A DNA stretch of 10,544 nt from Baffinella frigidus (GCA_026770585.1 MU646425.1:621911-632454), one strand, 5' to 3'. Shown: positions 1 to 5,904, counted from the stretch's first letter. Made by a program: numbers and translations. The notes: generated by a model from the letters alone, not told the origin.

Positions 1-58
1 CCGAGAGGCACACTGTCATGTCGTCCGCCGTACTCGCAACCTAATTGTTCCACACGAG
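1..58 (+). repeat. Dispersed ~60-bp repeat, copy 1
   Basis: First of three copies in this window of a unit containing CACTGTCATGTCGTCCGCCG followed by ACTCGCAACCT and a Cys/Thr-codon-like T-rich tail ending in CCACA. The other copies are at 142-285 and 694-758. It is cut by the window edge, so its true start is unknown. No coding potential is evident. Confidence 0.75.
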
Positions 59-60
59 AC

Positions 61-101
<41 letters not shown>

Positions 102-141
102 CAGACAGACAGACAGAGAGAGAGAGAGAGAGAAGAGAAGA
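56..141. repeat. GA / CAGA microsatellite
   Basis: Pure GA dinucleotide runs interrupted by short CAGA tetranucleotide runs, then GA with AGAAG variants. The reading frame open through it gives only Arg/Glu repeats and is not a gene. It separates two copies of the same dispersed repeat, so the repeat and microsatellite may have been duplicated together. Confidence 0.95.
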
Positions 142-285
142 CCGAGAGGCACACTGTCATGTCGTCCGCCGCGCTCGCAACCTGTTTGCTCCACATGAGA
201 GACTTGAATCACACAACCACGGTACTAACAAAGAGAAGAGAAGAGAAGAGGGATCGGTCCTGTTCGTTCCACAGGTCCGGTTTAA
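142..285 (+). repeat. Dispersed ~60-bp repeat, copy 2, split by an insertion
   Basis: 142-203 repeats the left part of copy 1 almost exactly. The right part of the unit (CTGTTCGTTCCACAGGTC) reappears at about 261-280, after some 60 bp of GAAGA-rich DNA that copy 3 lacks. Compared with copy 3 (694-758), where both parts are contiguous, this copy appears interrupted or rearranged. Confidence 0.65.
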
Positions 286-300
286 TCGCGGCGAGTATGT

Positions 301-417
301 GAGTCAAACACGATCTTGATAACGAATTTTACTACACACCAGGTTTTACTATTACTTTTATGAACCAATTGTGTAGTAATTTTCGTTGATAGGTCCTAGA
401 AATCGTATTTGACTCAA
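301..417. mobile_element. Foldback (MITE-like) element
   Basis: The two ends are imperfect inverted copies: GAGTCAAACACGAT at 301 pairs with ATCGTATTTGACTC at about 402-415, and the inner parts around ACTACACA / TGTGTAGT also pair, leaving a loop of about 27 bp. There is no internal ORF. It shares the ATTACTACAC core with the hairpin at 777-869, so the two probably belong to one non-autonomous family. No target duplication could be defined. Confidence 0.7.
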
Positions 418-449
418 ATACTCGTCCGGATGAGGTTGTGCATTGAGTG

Positions 450-690
450 CCGTCCAGAGAGGGATCGAACCAAGTGCTTCTTGTCTACCACCAACCCTCA
501 CGGTTTGCACAAATGGTCGAATTTGGCGGTACGTAATGCCCCTGAAGACCGCCGGATTCCGGCGTCGGTTATTTTTAAAATCCCAAAAGCAAGGTGTTTT
601 GAGTTTTAAAACTGGTACGTAATTTTCCATTTGTGCAAACCGTGAGGGCTGGTGGTAAGAAGCACTTAGTTCTATCCCTCTCTGGACGCC
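450..690. mobile_element. Foldback element with ~75-bp arms
   Basis: 450-535 and 613-690 are inverted copies. Both carry the CGTCCAGAGAGGGAT block at the outer end, GTGCTTCTT in the middle and CCCTCACGGTTTGCACAAA inside, with a few mismatches and one small indel. The ~80-bp loop holds nothing recognisable. Short frames open on both strands are mirror images of the same arms and are not genes. The right arm ends directly before a dispersed repeat copy. Confidence 0.85.
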
Positions 691-693
691 TTG

Positions 694-758
694 AGACACT
701 GTCATGTCGTCCGCCGCACTCGCAACCTGTTCGTTTCACAGGTCTGGTTACTAACAAA
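694..758 (+). repeat. Dispersed ~60-bp repeat, copy 3 (uninterrupted)
   Basis: Contains CACTGTCATGTCGTCCGCCG, then ACTCGCAACCTGTTCGTTTC and CACAGGTCTGGTTACTAACA without a break. It is the most complete reference for the family and shows that copy 2 is interrupted. Confidence 0.75.
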
Positions 759-776
759 CATGGATTCAATCATTTA

Positions 777-869
777 TAAACGTGGATGCAATCAAAATTA
801 CTACACGTTTGCTTTAACATTACTAATAAATATCGCTCTGTGTAGTAAATTTCATTGAACCAACGTTGT
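777..869. mobile_element. Foldback element related to the one at 301-417
   Basis: The 22-bp core arm at 785-806 pairs with 840-861, with further weaker pairing outward around AACGT. The arms end in ACTACAC / GTGTAGT, the same inner motif as the hairpin at 301-417. The loop is AT-rich with no ORF. Confidence 0.65.
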
Positions 870-1112
870 AAATTAAAAGTGTTTCCACGTGAGATCATCT
901 TCATCTGGACAGCCGTGGTGGCGTCTCGTCTGTCCGTCTAGACAAGACGCTTTAGCAAGGGGATACGATCTGGCTGACCCGCTGAGCAAATTTCAACTGG
1001 CACAAAATTTCTTTGAAATTGCCCCACCGACCTCCGTTTAAAGCGTGGGATCTTTTTAAAAAAGCCCACACTCCTAGTTGTTTCCCTTATGGCTGTAGAC
1101 GAGACGACCTTC
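870..1112. other. Non-coding stretch, no gene seen
   Basis: Moderately AT-rich DNA. The only structure seen is a 10-bp inverted pair, CGTCTCGTCT near 922 and AGACGAGACG at 1097, which may be the remnant of another foldback. The minus-strand frame open across 938-1198 has no recognisable domain and is crossed by repeats, so it is not called as a gene. Confidence 0.5.
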
Positions 1113-1300
1113 GTTAGAAAAGGCCGCAGTTTCTGGACCCTTGTTTGACCATCAATTGATGGTCTAAGGGCCGATTCGACCATCAACTTGATGGTCAAAG
1201 TTCGTCAAACGAGTTTTAAAAAATCTGGAGTATTAACATTTGTACCAGGAATTGACTTTTGGACTTAATCAAGGGTCCCGAAACTGCGGCCTTGTCTAAT
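1113..1300. mobile_element. Foldback element with two short palindromes inside
   Basis: The ends are ~28-bp inverted repeats: AAGGCCGCAGTTTCTGGACC at about 1120 pairs with the block around 1271-1293. Inside are two near-identical palindromes, an 18-mer at 1147-1164 (GACCATCAATTGATGGTC, perfect) and a 19-mer at 1178-1196 with one extra central base. No ORF. Interpreted as a non-autonomous transposon-like element. Confidence 0.7.
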
Positions 1301-1387
1301 TAACTTACCTTGAAGCAGACGGGTACTAGAGAGAAGAGGAGAGCTAGAGAGCCAGAGGCAGGCCGACACCAACCATCAGCCCTTGGA

Positions 1388-1507
1388 AGTGGCTCAAATA
1401 GTGCCCTGAACCCTTTTGTATTTGCCTTGACATGGAGGTCGGATCCGACCTCCAGAGATCAAAAGTTGACAAATTTTGCACCAGAAATGAGCACTATTTG
1501 AGCAACC
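1388..1507. mobile_element. Foldback element with perfect 20-bp central palindrome
   Basis: Outer arms GGCTCAAATAGTGC (about 1390) and GCACTATTTGAGC (about 1491) are inverted copies. The pairing continues with gaps to a perfect 20-bp palindrome at 1434-1453 containing GGATCC at its centre. The whole 120-bp unit could fold into a single hairpin. It is the last of five foldbacks in the first 1.5 kb. Confidence 0.75.
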
Positions 1508-1634
1508 TCGGAGGGCTGGTGGAAGCGTGTCGCCGCGCTGGTGAAGCGGGCTCCAGATCCAGTTCAAATCCGGGGGGGGCTTCAGTACAATTCCTAAAAT
1601 CAAGGGAAGAGAATGCTATTTAGATTGGCCGCAC

Positions 1635-1738
1635 CATTCCTCCGTCGGGGGAGAGCGCGACGCAGAGCGTCGGGCCAAGGTGTCCCGCTGTCTCGACGCG
1701 CACCTCCCCGGAGGAGGGGTCCAGCAGCGCCACGCGCC
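1635..1738 (-). pseudogene. WD40-repeat exon fragment (orphan)
   Basis: Read on the minus strand, this piece encodes a half-blade and turn of a WD40 repeat: the VALLDPSSGEV segment, then GHLGPTLCVALSPDGG. The spacing from the Gly-His dipeptide to the SPDG turn matches the WD40 family consensus exactly. A splice acceptor (GGCGGCAG) preceded by a long CT-rich tract lies at 1739 on the minus side, and a possible donor (GGTGCGG) lies at 1634. Without splicing the frame stops nine codons after SPDG begins, where WD40 blades normally continue. No other blades are visible on either side: lower coordinates hold foldbacks, higher ones a pyrimidine-rich tract resembling an intron. It may be an internal exon of a gene with very long introns, or a captured or broken fragment. 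The plus strand of the same DNA also shows a strong donor (CAG/GTGAGTG at 1756), but its Arg-rich frame has no family resemblance. Confidence 0.5.
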
Positions 1739-2357
1739 CTGCCGCCAGCACAGGTGAGTGAGGGAGAGAGGGTGTGTGAGAGAGAGTTGGTGTGTCGAAG
1801 GATAGCGAGTGAGGGGGGGGGGAGAGAGACCGTGCGAGTTTGCGAGTAGGAGTGAGAGTGACCAAGAAAGAGTGAGTGGGACGCCGAGTGAGTGAGTGCC
1901 AAGGCACGCTCCGGGGCTGCATCAGACCGCTGGCAGCACTCAAAGCAGCAGCACACTTTACAACACTCAGCCAGCACACAGACAGCAGCACACGCAGGCC
2001 ACAGTGCGAGTCGCAGGCTTGCATAACGAGGCGCGATCGAGTACGCAGCGAGAATGAGTTGCGAGGGTGCGCAACCGCTTCCGCTGCCGACCGCGAGCAT
2101 CACTGGCTGGATCCACTTCACACCGCACTGAAGTCGGGTTTTGCCGTTCTTCGAGTTCTGAAGCGGGCCCGTGCCCACAGTCCGTTTTTCACAGCTGAGA
2201 CTGGCTTGTGTTTGCAACCTAACGGCTCCAATTCCAATAGTGAATTCACTTTCGGGCGAAATACTGAGGAGAGGTGACTTTTGAGAAAAACGGGCAGAAG
2301 TTTCGAAAGACGAGCAGGAGGATCCGAAGAAACCGATCTCGAGATCGGAGTCGATCT
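1739..2357. other. Intron- or leader-like stretch, no recognised gene
   Basis: 1755-1900 is GAGTGA/GTGTGA-rich on the plus strand, so it is pyrimidine-rich on the minus strand, like a polypyrimidine tract feeding the WD40 exon. 1900-2270 has frames open on both strands but no motif I recognise and no clear initiation. It could contain the promoter and 5' leader of the gene at 2575, for which no TATA-like box stands out. Confidence 0.4.
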
Positions 2358-2560
2358 CAGATCCCTGCACCTGCAAAGCAACCGGAGCCGTCTCCTCGTT
2401 CCCAAAGCCGGGTTCTCAAACGACCAGCCGTCGTTGCTTGTCAGAATCACCAGATCCCTGCACAGCCCCGTCTCCGCGAGCCCGTTCCCAAGCCGCGTTC
2501 TCACACGACCAGCCGTCGCTGCTCGTCTGCTTCACCAGATCCTTGCCCCCGCCTCGAGCA
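2358..2560 (+). repeat. Tandem ~85-93-bp leader repeats
   Basis: CAGATCCCTGCAC-type starts occur at 2358, 2451 and 2536. Between them the blocks GTTCCCAA-AGCCG-GTTCTCA-ACGACCAGCCGTCG recur. This gives roughly two and a half diverged copies in the leader just upstream of the ATG at 2575. The reading frame of the downstream gene stays open through them to about 2281 but has no ATG there, so they are taken as untranslated or as part of an unseen upstream exon. Confidence 0.7.
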
Positions 2561-2574
2561 GCACCCTCAACGCT

Positions 2575-3387
2575 ATGCCGTCCCGCTTCCTCGCCGCCTC
2601 GTCGAAGGCCGCTCTCTCGGCCGCGCGCCAGCTGGCGGGCATGGGGAGGACGCGCCCCGTGGTGTCTGGCCTCGAGGGTCGCATCTCGACCTGGTACAGT
2701 TTGGGCAAGAGCCACGGCGGAGGATTTGCGAGGGGCGCTCGCCCAACCACGAGCGTGGGCCAGGCGTTGTCGCGCGATGAGCAGGAGGCCTCGTACATCC
2801 AAGCACTCGCCAGCCAGGGTCTTTCAACAGAGTCCGCCAGCCGGATGGACTTCGGCCTCCTCGCGCGCCGTGCTGCCGCCTCATCCGAGGGCGGCCCAGG
2901 ACTGCAGGCCCTGTTGAAGCGGCGCGGTCTGGGTCCTAACGGAGCTGAGACGCCTCAGAAGGCGGCCGGCAGTCGAGCGGCGCGCCCCGCAGTCTACACA
3001 GCCAAGGTGGTGGACGCGGCGAGCAAGAAGGCCGCGCCGCCCCAGCAGGGCGCCATCACTGGAGCGGCACGCCCCGCCGTGTACACAGCCAAGGTGGCCG
3101 ACGCGGCGCGGGCGAGCAGCGGGGGGGGCTCAAAAAGCCAGGGCGATCCCACGCCAGCGTGCAAGGCGGCGGCGTACGCGCGGTACGTCGAGAGCCTGGC
3201 GTCGCGGGGGCTGACGGTCGAGGCGGCCGCGCGCATCGACCGCGCCGTGTGCCGCAAGGGCAAGGACATGCTGCTGTCGTACGGCGGGAGCTCCAAGAAG
3301 ATCAAGAACCTCAAGTATTACTTCTTCACGGGCGACGCCAGCTCTCCCCTGAGGGGCAGCAAGGGGGGGGACACCCTCCAGGGGTAA
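2575..3387 (+). CDS. Unknown 270-residue Ala/Arg-rich protein with nested internal repeats
   Basis: The longest credible gene in the window. I do not recognise the family. The start is the first in-frame ATG (2575), followed by an Arg/Ser/Ala-rich amphipathic N-terminus (MPSRFLAASSKAALSAARQL) that resembles a mitochondrial or plastid presequence; a second ATG is at residue 23. Two repeat pairs are visible. Residues 72-92 and 202-222 share the pattern Y-(I/V)-x-x-LAS-x-GL-(S/T)-x-E-x-A-x-R-(M/I)-D and look helical. Between them, residues 135-149 and 164-178 share AARPAVYTAKV-x-DAA, 29 residues apart. The C-terminus is basic and aromatic (KKIKNLKYYFFTG, 241-253). There are no membrane segments and no catalytic motif I can name. 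High GC and a long open frame with conserved repeats support it being coding. The stop codon at 3385 overlaps a good splice donor (GG/GTAAGAG), so the real C-terminus may differ. The paired repeats suggest a binding or scaffold role; this is inference only. Confidence 0.6.
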   Translation: MPSRFLAASSKAALSAARQLAGMGRTRPVVSGLEGRISTWYSLGKSHGGGFARGARPTTSVGQALSRDEQEASYIQALASQGLSTESASRMDFGLLARRAAASSEGGPGLQALLKRRGLGPNGAETPQKAAGSRAARPAVYTAKVVDAASKKAAPPQQGAITGAARPAVYTAKVADAARASSGGGSKSQGDPTPACKAAAYARYVESLASRGLTVEAAARIDRAVCRKGKDMLLSYGGSSKKIKNLKYYFFTGDASSPLRGSKGGDTLQG

Positions 3388-3527
3388 GAGACGCCTGGAT
3401 GGGACGATTGCATGGAGCGTTCGAGCGCTGGAGCGAGGATGGGACGGAGGGGGGGGGCGCCACGCTGGCGCGAGGATGGGGCGGAGGGGGGGGCGGTGGC
3501 GTGACGCAGCCCGGCTGTCTGTCGCAG
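3384..3527 (+). other. Possible intron at the 3' end of the unknown gene
   Basis: GTAAGAG at 3384 fits a strong 5' splice site, and CTGTCTGTCGCAG ending at 3527 fits a 3' splice site. Splicing would remove the TAA used above but reach a new stop (TAG) within two codons, so the protein changes only at its last residues unless another acceptor is used. The interval holds G-rich near-repeats of GCGAGGATGGG-CGGAGGGG. Confidence 0.3.
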
Positions 3528-3539
3528 GTCGTAGTGTTG

Positions 3540-3583
3540 GGAGGAGGTTGGGGAGGGCGGAGGGCGGAGGGCGGGGGCGGCTG
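3540..3583 (+). other. G-quadruplex-prone G-rich tract
   Basis: At least six runs of three or more G are separated by one to four bases (GGGAGG, GGGGAGGGCGGAGGGCGG, GGGGG). This meets the usual four-run G-quadruplex pattern several times over. It lies in the 3' flank of the unknown gene. Any effect on transcription or 3'-end formation is inference. Confidence 0.6.
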
Positions 3584-3591
3584 GTAGGCAG

Positions 3592-3693
3592 AGAGAGAGA
3601 ATGTGTGTGTGTGTGTGTGCGTGCGTGCGTGTGAGTGAAAGTGTGTGTGTGTGTGTGTGTATGTGTGTGCGAGAGAGAGAGAGAGAGGAAGAG

Positions 3694-3731
<38 letters not shown>
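3592..3731. repeat. GT / GTGC / GA compound microsatellite
   Basis: A short GA run, a long TG run with GTGCGTGC variants, a second TG run, then GCGAGA and a long pure GA run. Frames open through it encode only Val/Cys and Arg/Glu repeats and are not genes. Confidence 0.95.
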
Positions 3732-3733
<2 letters not shown>

Positions 3734-3833
3734 TGGATTAATGCCTTGCTCAGGGCCGGAATGGAGCGGATGGAATCCGGGGTGGGGGGGGGGGGCAGGG
3801 GGCCCTGCCGTGTAATATTGATGTGTGAGAGTA

Positions 3834-3942
3834 CAGGGGTACCTCGCTCATAAGAAACTGCCTCGTCCTAGGACCCTACGGTAGGGCTATGCCTATGGTG
3901 GTCCTAGGGGGGGGGCGGTTTCTTATGAGCGAGGTACCTCTG
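3834..3942. mobile_element. TA-flanked MITE, copy 1 (intact)
   Basis: 109-bp non-autonomous element with inverted termini beginning CAGGGGTACCTCGCTCATAA, one terminal mismatch between the arms, flanked by TA on each side (3832-3833 and 3943-3944). The interior carries CCCTACGGTAGGG and CCTAGG palindromes and a G run. TA target duplications and CAG-initial termini are typical of the Tc1/mariner-pogo-Tigger superfamily; assignment within it is inference. No transposase is encoded here. Confidence 0.85.
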
Positions 3943-3944
3943 TA

Positions 3945-4017
3945 AATTGGGTGTTCGTACACCACGTGTTCAGTGCAACCCTAGATGATGTACACCTCCA
4001 ACCCTCAACGACACAAC
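3945..4017. other. Short spacer between mobile elements
   Basis: Unique-looking DNA with a GTACACCACGTG box and no ORF of interest. It joins MITE copy 1 to the left edge of an inverted segment that recurs at 5577-5777. Confidence 0.5.
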
Positions 4018-4254
4018 GTGGAGAGAGCACATGACCTCTCTCCAGGTCCTGCTCAGACACAGCCTCGGTGGGGGTGCATACATCGCGGCCGTGTTGGTAC
4101 AGGGGTACCTCGCTCATAAGAAATCCCCCCCTCCCTAGGAGCACCATAGGGCCCTAGGCATGGTCCTACTGTAGGGTCCTAGGGGATGGGCGGTTTCTTA
4201 TGAGCGAGGTACCCCTGTACATGGCGGCCGTGTTGGTAGTAATGGAGGTCTCGC
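4018..4254 (+). repeat. Inverted segment, left copy (hosts MITE copy 2)
   Basis: 4018-4097 and 4219-4254 together are the reverse complement of 5577-5613 plus 5717-5777 with modest divergence; both include CACCCCCACCGAGGCTGTGT in one orientation or the other. The left copy is interrupted at 4098-4219 by a TA-flanked MITE. A ~19-bp direct repeat, CAT(C/G)GCGGCCGTGTTGGTA, lies on both sides of that insertion. Confidence 0.8.
4100..4217. mobile_element. TA-flanked MITE, copy 2 (intact)
   Basis: 118 bp, with the same inverted termini as copy 1 and with matching arms, flanked by TA at 4098-4099 and 4218-4219. The interior shares CCATAGGGCCCTAGGCAT and TGTAGGGTCCTAGG with copy 3. It is inserted within the inverted segment and therefore postdates that segment. 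Confidence 0.88.
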
Positions 4255-4309
4255 AATGAAGTGGGTGCTGATCGGGTGAATCACGGTCCCAGCGCAAGAG
4301 TCTTTCGTA

Positions 4310-4492
4310 CAAGAGAACCTCGTTCATAGGCCCTTTAGGTTCTTTGAATTGCCACCATAGGCGGACACTGGAACTAAGAAAGCACCCCCCCCCCCTAGGA
4401 CCACCATAGGGCCCTAGCTAGGCATAGGCCGACATGTACTGTAGGGTCCTAGGGGGAGACGCTTTGTTATGAGCGAGGTACATGTACCCCTG
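4310..4492. mobile_element. TA-flanked MITE, copy 3 (degraded, with nested insert)
   Basis: The left terminus has decayed (AAGAGAACCTCGTTCATA) and the right one has an extra internal ATGTAC. Compared with copies 1 and 2, the left terminus is split after CATA by about 46 bp (4329-4374), which is itself bounded by TA on both sides (4327-4328 and 4375-4376). This suggests a second TA-targeting insertion inside the first. The interior matches copy 2. Confidence 0.7.
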
Positions 4493-4564
4493 TGCACTAA
4501 TGTGTATGATAGAGTGCGCCAGGCCGCTCTCTCATTTTCCCTGATGAAACGCAGCCTCCGTCCG

Positions 4565-4855
4565 CTCGAGGCTGACACTGGCCTTTGTTTAAATGTCGGG
4601 GTCTACACTCGCGCCGAAAGGAAGCATGGCTTTTCTGCAGAACAAGTTCCAGTGTCCGTCTGTGTTGGGAGCTCGAAGAATCCAAAGGACCTAAAGGCCC
4701 GGTGTACGAAACCTGGTCACGCTGCTCGTAATTCCAGTGCAAACCCTCTAAAAGAGATTCTACGCGGCCAAGTGTAGGTTTTAAACAAAGGCCAGGATCA
4801 GCCTCGAGTTGGTGGGGTCAAATGATGGCTGCTGAGTTGGTATTGTATAGGGTTT
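4565..4855 (+). mobile_element. Module A, copy 1: element with 29-bp inverted termini plus flank
   Basis: 4565-4593 (CTCGAGGCTGA...TTTGTTTAAA) and 4780-4808 are inverted repeats of 29 bp with two or three mismatches; weaker pairing extends inward around TACACT / AGTGTA. The right part (4702-4876) recurs at 6672-6846 without gaps and with about seven differences. A TTTAGGG array follows at once in both places. Short frames within it are not conserved as protein and are not called. Confidence 0.75.
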
Positions 4856-4994
4856 AAGATAGGGTTCAGGGTTTAGGGTGTAGGGTTTGGGGTTTAGGGT
4901 TTGGGGTTTAGGGTTTAGGGGTTAGGGGTTAGGGGTTAGGATTGAGGGTTGAGGATTGAGGGTTCAGGTTCTGGGTTCTGGGTGTAGGGTTGGT
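4847..4994 (+). repeat. Interstitial telomere-like array 1 (G-rich strand, degraded)
   Basis: Starts as TTTAGGG with TTTGGGG variants, moves to TTAGGGG, then TTGAGGG/TTGAGGA and finally TTCTGGG. The units get steadily further from TTTAGGG along the array, which suggests age or local spread of variants. It sits directly after module A. Confidence 0.9.
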
Positions 4995-5144
4995 ATCACA
5001 GGAGGGTCTCTTTCTTCAGCGCCACTGTTCGCACCTGAGACCCCGCTTGGGTCGAGAGGCGTCTCGCAAGGCCGTGAGGCAACACAAGCTGAGACCAAAC
5101 CTGAGTTCATTGACCCTTCACATCAGTCAACTATCCGAAAGCAA
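4995..5144. other. Spacer between telomere-like array and module B
   Basis: No gene seen. A duplicated ATCCGAAAGCAAA (two overlapping copies at about 5133-5157) occurs at the edge of the inverted repeat that follows. The frames open here run into module B and are repeat-derived. Confidence 0.5.
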
Positions 5145-5375
5145 ATCCGAAAGCAAACATGCGTTCCCTGCAGATCCCTTCTACGGAACGGCGTGTTGTT
5201 GGCATATGTTGGGAGAAATTAAAACCTAAAGGACCTCAAGGAACGAAATCCCTTTGTAGTCCGCCGCGTGGAACGGGTCCTTGAGGTCCTTTAGGTTTTA
5301 AATGCTCCCAACATATGCCAACGACACGCCGTTCCGTAGAAGGGATCTGCAGGGAAAGCATGTTTGCTTTCGGAT
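5145..5375. repeat. 98-bp near-perfect inverted repeat of module B ends
   Basis: 5145-5242 and 5278-5375 are inverted copies differing at only a few positions, separated by 35 bp of unrelated DNA. Each arm runs from CCTTGAGGTCCTTTAGG through CAACATATGCCAACGACACG to TTTGCTTTCGGAT. Only the right arm continues into the full module B. The structure looks like two module B heads placed head to head and could extrude as a cruciform. Confidence 0.9.
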
Positions 5376-5518
5376 CGCGTTTCGCTCTCCAGTGCAGAGG
5401 CTCGTGAAGAGGGGATAAAGGGTGACTCTGTTGGGGTGTTTGATTGCTTCCAAGTAGGAGCGCGCCCGCACACACACCGAGCCCAAGTCAGCCGTTATGA
5501 GGCTCACGGTATCCCATG
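5278..5518 (+). repeat. Module B, copy 1
   Basis: Runs from GTCCTTTAGG through CATATGCCAACGACACGCC, CCAGTGCAGAGGCTCGTGAA and GAGGCTCACGGTATCCCATG. Copies 2 and 3 are at 6100-6340 and 6937-7105. Frames open on both strands across the module, but indels between the copies are not multiples of three, so no protein is maintained. Treated as a non-coding dispersed repeat. Confidence 0.85.
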
Positions 5519-5576
5519 TTTGCTTTCGGATCGCGTGAGGGCGGGTGTGAGAGGCGACGTGAATATTCTTCTTGGA

Positions 5577-5777
5577 GAGAGACCTTTGTTACTACCAACA
5601 CGTCCGCCATGTATCCCTGAAGTGGCCAGGATGTCAAATTTGACCTCCAAGAGGTCCTAGGCAGGACCTAGGGCCCTACGGTAGGGCGTATGAGCCTACT
5701 GGCCACGTAAGGGATACACCCCCACCGAGGCTGTGTCGGAGCAGAACCTATAGAGAGGTCATGTGCACTCTCTCTAC
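5577..5777 (-). repeat. Inverted segment, right copy (hosts a different insertion)
   Basis: Reverse-complement partner of 4018-4254. It is interrupted by a 101-bp TA-flanked element at 5614-5714. The left copy has no insertion at that site, reading GGTGCATACATCGCGG straight across, so it serves as the empty site. Confidence 0.8.
5614..5714. mobile_element. TA-flanked foldback element, second family
   Basis: 101 bp with inverted termini TCCCTGAAGTGGCCAG and its near-complement, flanked by TA at 5612-5613 and 5715-5716. Removing it and one TA restores the sequence of the uninterrupted copy at 4077-4085. The centre carries CCTAGG and CCCTACGGTAGGG palindromes similar to those of the other MITE family, although the termini differ. 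Confidence 0.85.
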
Positions 5778-5904
5778 ATTGAAGGGGGGGAAAGAGCATG
5801 ATCTCATCTCGGCGAGTATTCCTGAGGAATACGATTTTGGTGTATAGTAAGGCTTAGAGGCTGATCATGTTGGCATTTCGTAGCAGTTGATTCACAACAT
5901 ATAG
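5778..5904. other. Spacer, no gene seen
   Basis: Contains a G run, a 17-bp near-palindrome GTATTCCTGAGGAATAC at 5816-5832, and otherwise unremarkable DNA leading into the second telomere array. Confidence 0.5.

Noticed and set aside
45-302. 85-codon open frame through the GA/CAGA microsatellite
   Set aside because: Product is mostly Arg/Glu/Gln repeat from the microsatellite, and the remainder is a dispersed repeat copy.
416-430. 15-bp word AAATACTCGTCCGGA shared with 6418-6432
   Set aside because: Neighbouring bases do not match; a single 15-bp match in repeat-rich DNA is too little to call a family.
1500-1590. tRNA-like B box (AGTTCAAATCC) near 1561-1571, possible tRNA or tRNA-derived SINE
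   Set aside because: A T-arm can be drawn only with a mismatch; no matching 5' acceptor strand, D-arm or anticodon stem was found upstream at the right distance.
1613-1757. Plus-strand first exon (MLFRLAAPFLRRGR...) with a donor at 1756, joined to the gene at 2575
   Set aside because: The Arg-rich frame is antisense to a convincing WD40 segment, and no suitable acceptor or shared frame could be tied to the gene.
1600-2376. 258-codon minus-strand frame without an ATG-proximal domain
   Set aside because: Low-complexity Ser/Leu/Thr product from CT-rich DNA; only the WD40-like piece of the overlapping frame is supported.
3923-4147. 74-codon minus-strand frame beginning near MITE copy 2
   Set aside because: Its ends lie in MITE termini and its middle in the inverted segment, so it is a chance frame across repeats.
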